Positions 4,883-5,039 of a DNA stretch of 5,039 nucleotides are shown piece after piece. The translations under genes and the position numbers were made by a program. Source of the stretch: Hyphomicrobiales bacterium (lineage in GTDB: Bacteria > Pseudomonadota > Alphaproteobacteria > Rhizobiales > HXMU1428-3); NCBI GenBank assembly GCA_021775385.1, contig JAJFHW010000266.1, positions 1-5,039 of the forward strand, given 5' to 3'. The stretch's first letter is position 1, and each line of letters starts with the position of its first letter. The notes under the pieces were generated by a model. It did no database searches and was not told the origin of the DNA. It saw only the letters and a list, made by a program, of their open reading frames with translations.

Positions 4883-5039
4883 ATGAATGAAAATAGAGAT
4901 AAAAAGAAGCTTTCACCAGTTGCTCTTCGAGCTTTAGAAGAGGCGGAGACACGTAAAAGTAAGCAAAAACAAGCTGAAAGCCCTAAAGAAATTGGTGGGC
5001 GAGATGGGCCTGATCCTGTTCGTTTTGGAGATTGGGAAA
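4883..5039 (+). CDS. DUF1674 / SDHAF4-like succinate dehydrogenase assembly factor (3' truncated)
   Basis: Only the first 52 residues are visible; the window edge cuts the gene. A Lys/Glu/Ala-rich N-terminus with the segment LSPVALRALEEAETR leads to the family signature IGGRDGPDPVRFGDWE (about residues 37-52), which places it in DUF1674. Known: the eukaryotic relative SDHAF4 binds the flavinylated SdhA subunit and helps it join SdhB, limiting stray electron transfer; alphaproteobacterial members are small cytoplasmic proteins of about 60-100 residues. Inferred: the same role in complex II assembly here. Since the signature sits at the C-terminal end of the family, only some 10-15 residues are probably missing. 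The gene is divergent from htpX, a neighbourhood I recall from other Hyphomicrobiales, where an rRNA methyltransferase gene often follows. Confidence 0.88.
   Translation, partial: MNENRDKKKLSPVALRALEEAETRKSKQKQAESPKEIGGRDGPDPVRFGDWE

Overview
The window looks like chromosomal DNA from a fairly AT-rich alphaproteobacterium, most likely of the Hyphomicrobiales (Rhizobiales) or a close relative. The support is the gene content: a Sel1-repeat plus peptidoglycan-binding protein of the PodJ-like kind, a TauE/SafE permease overlapped by a TIGR02186-type envelope protein (a pair I know from alphaproteobacteria), and HtpX next to a DUF1674/SDHAF4-type succinate dehydrogenase assembly factor. The species cannot be resolved from this sequence. 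No phage, plasmid, transposase, CRISPR or RNA genes are visible.

Layout, left to right. (1) Bases 2-1066, + strand: the C-terminal part of a larger protein with four Sel1 repeats and a terminal peptidoglycan-binding domain; its frame is open to the left edge, so the true start lies outside. (2) Bases 1067-1503: a 437-base AT-rich gap holding two good inverted repeats, one hairpin and an imperfect 17-base direct repeat upstream of the next gene. (3) Bases 1504-3233, + strand: a two-gene unit with a 4-base overlap, a TSUP-family permease followed by a secreted and membrane-anchored TIGR02186-type protein. The second gene contains a run of eight G. (4) Bases 3234-3460: a convergent gap with palindromic repeat units and a terminator-like hairpin. 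(5) Bases 3461-4501, - strand: htpX, an inner-membrane zinc protease with an Asn/Ser/Pro-rich tail. (6) Bases 4502-4882: a 381-base divergent gap, about half of it occupied by the same palindromic repeat family; the rest carries candidate promoters for both directions, including a heat-shock (sigma-32/RpoH)-like site facing htpX. (7) Bases 4883-5039, + strand: the start of a DUF1674/SDHAF4-like protein, cut by the right edge.

The coding content is mostly housekeeping: cell-envelope organisation, a membrane transport module of unknown substrate, membrane protein quality control and respiratory complex II assembly. The least explained part is non-coding. A short palindromic repeat family (core CTTCAGATGCCCA or TTGCCCACAAGCAACCG) lies on both sides of htpX in the same orientation, and two of its copies keep their stem although the arm sequences differ. 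No obvious new defence or biosynthetic system is present; the repeat family, the G8 tract and the permease/TIGR02186 pair are the best leads.
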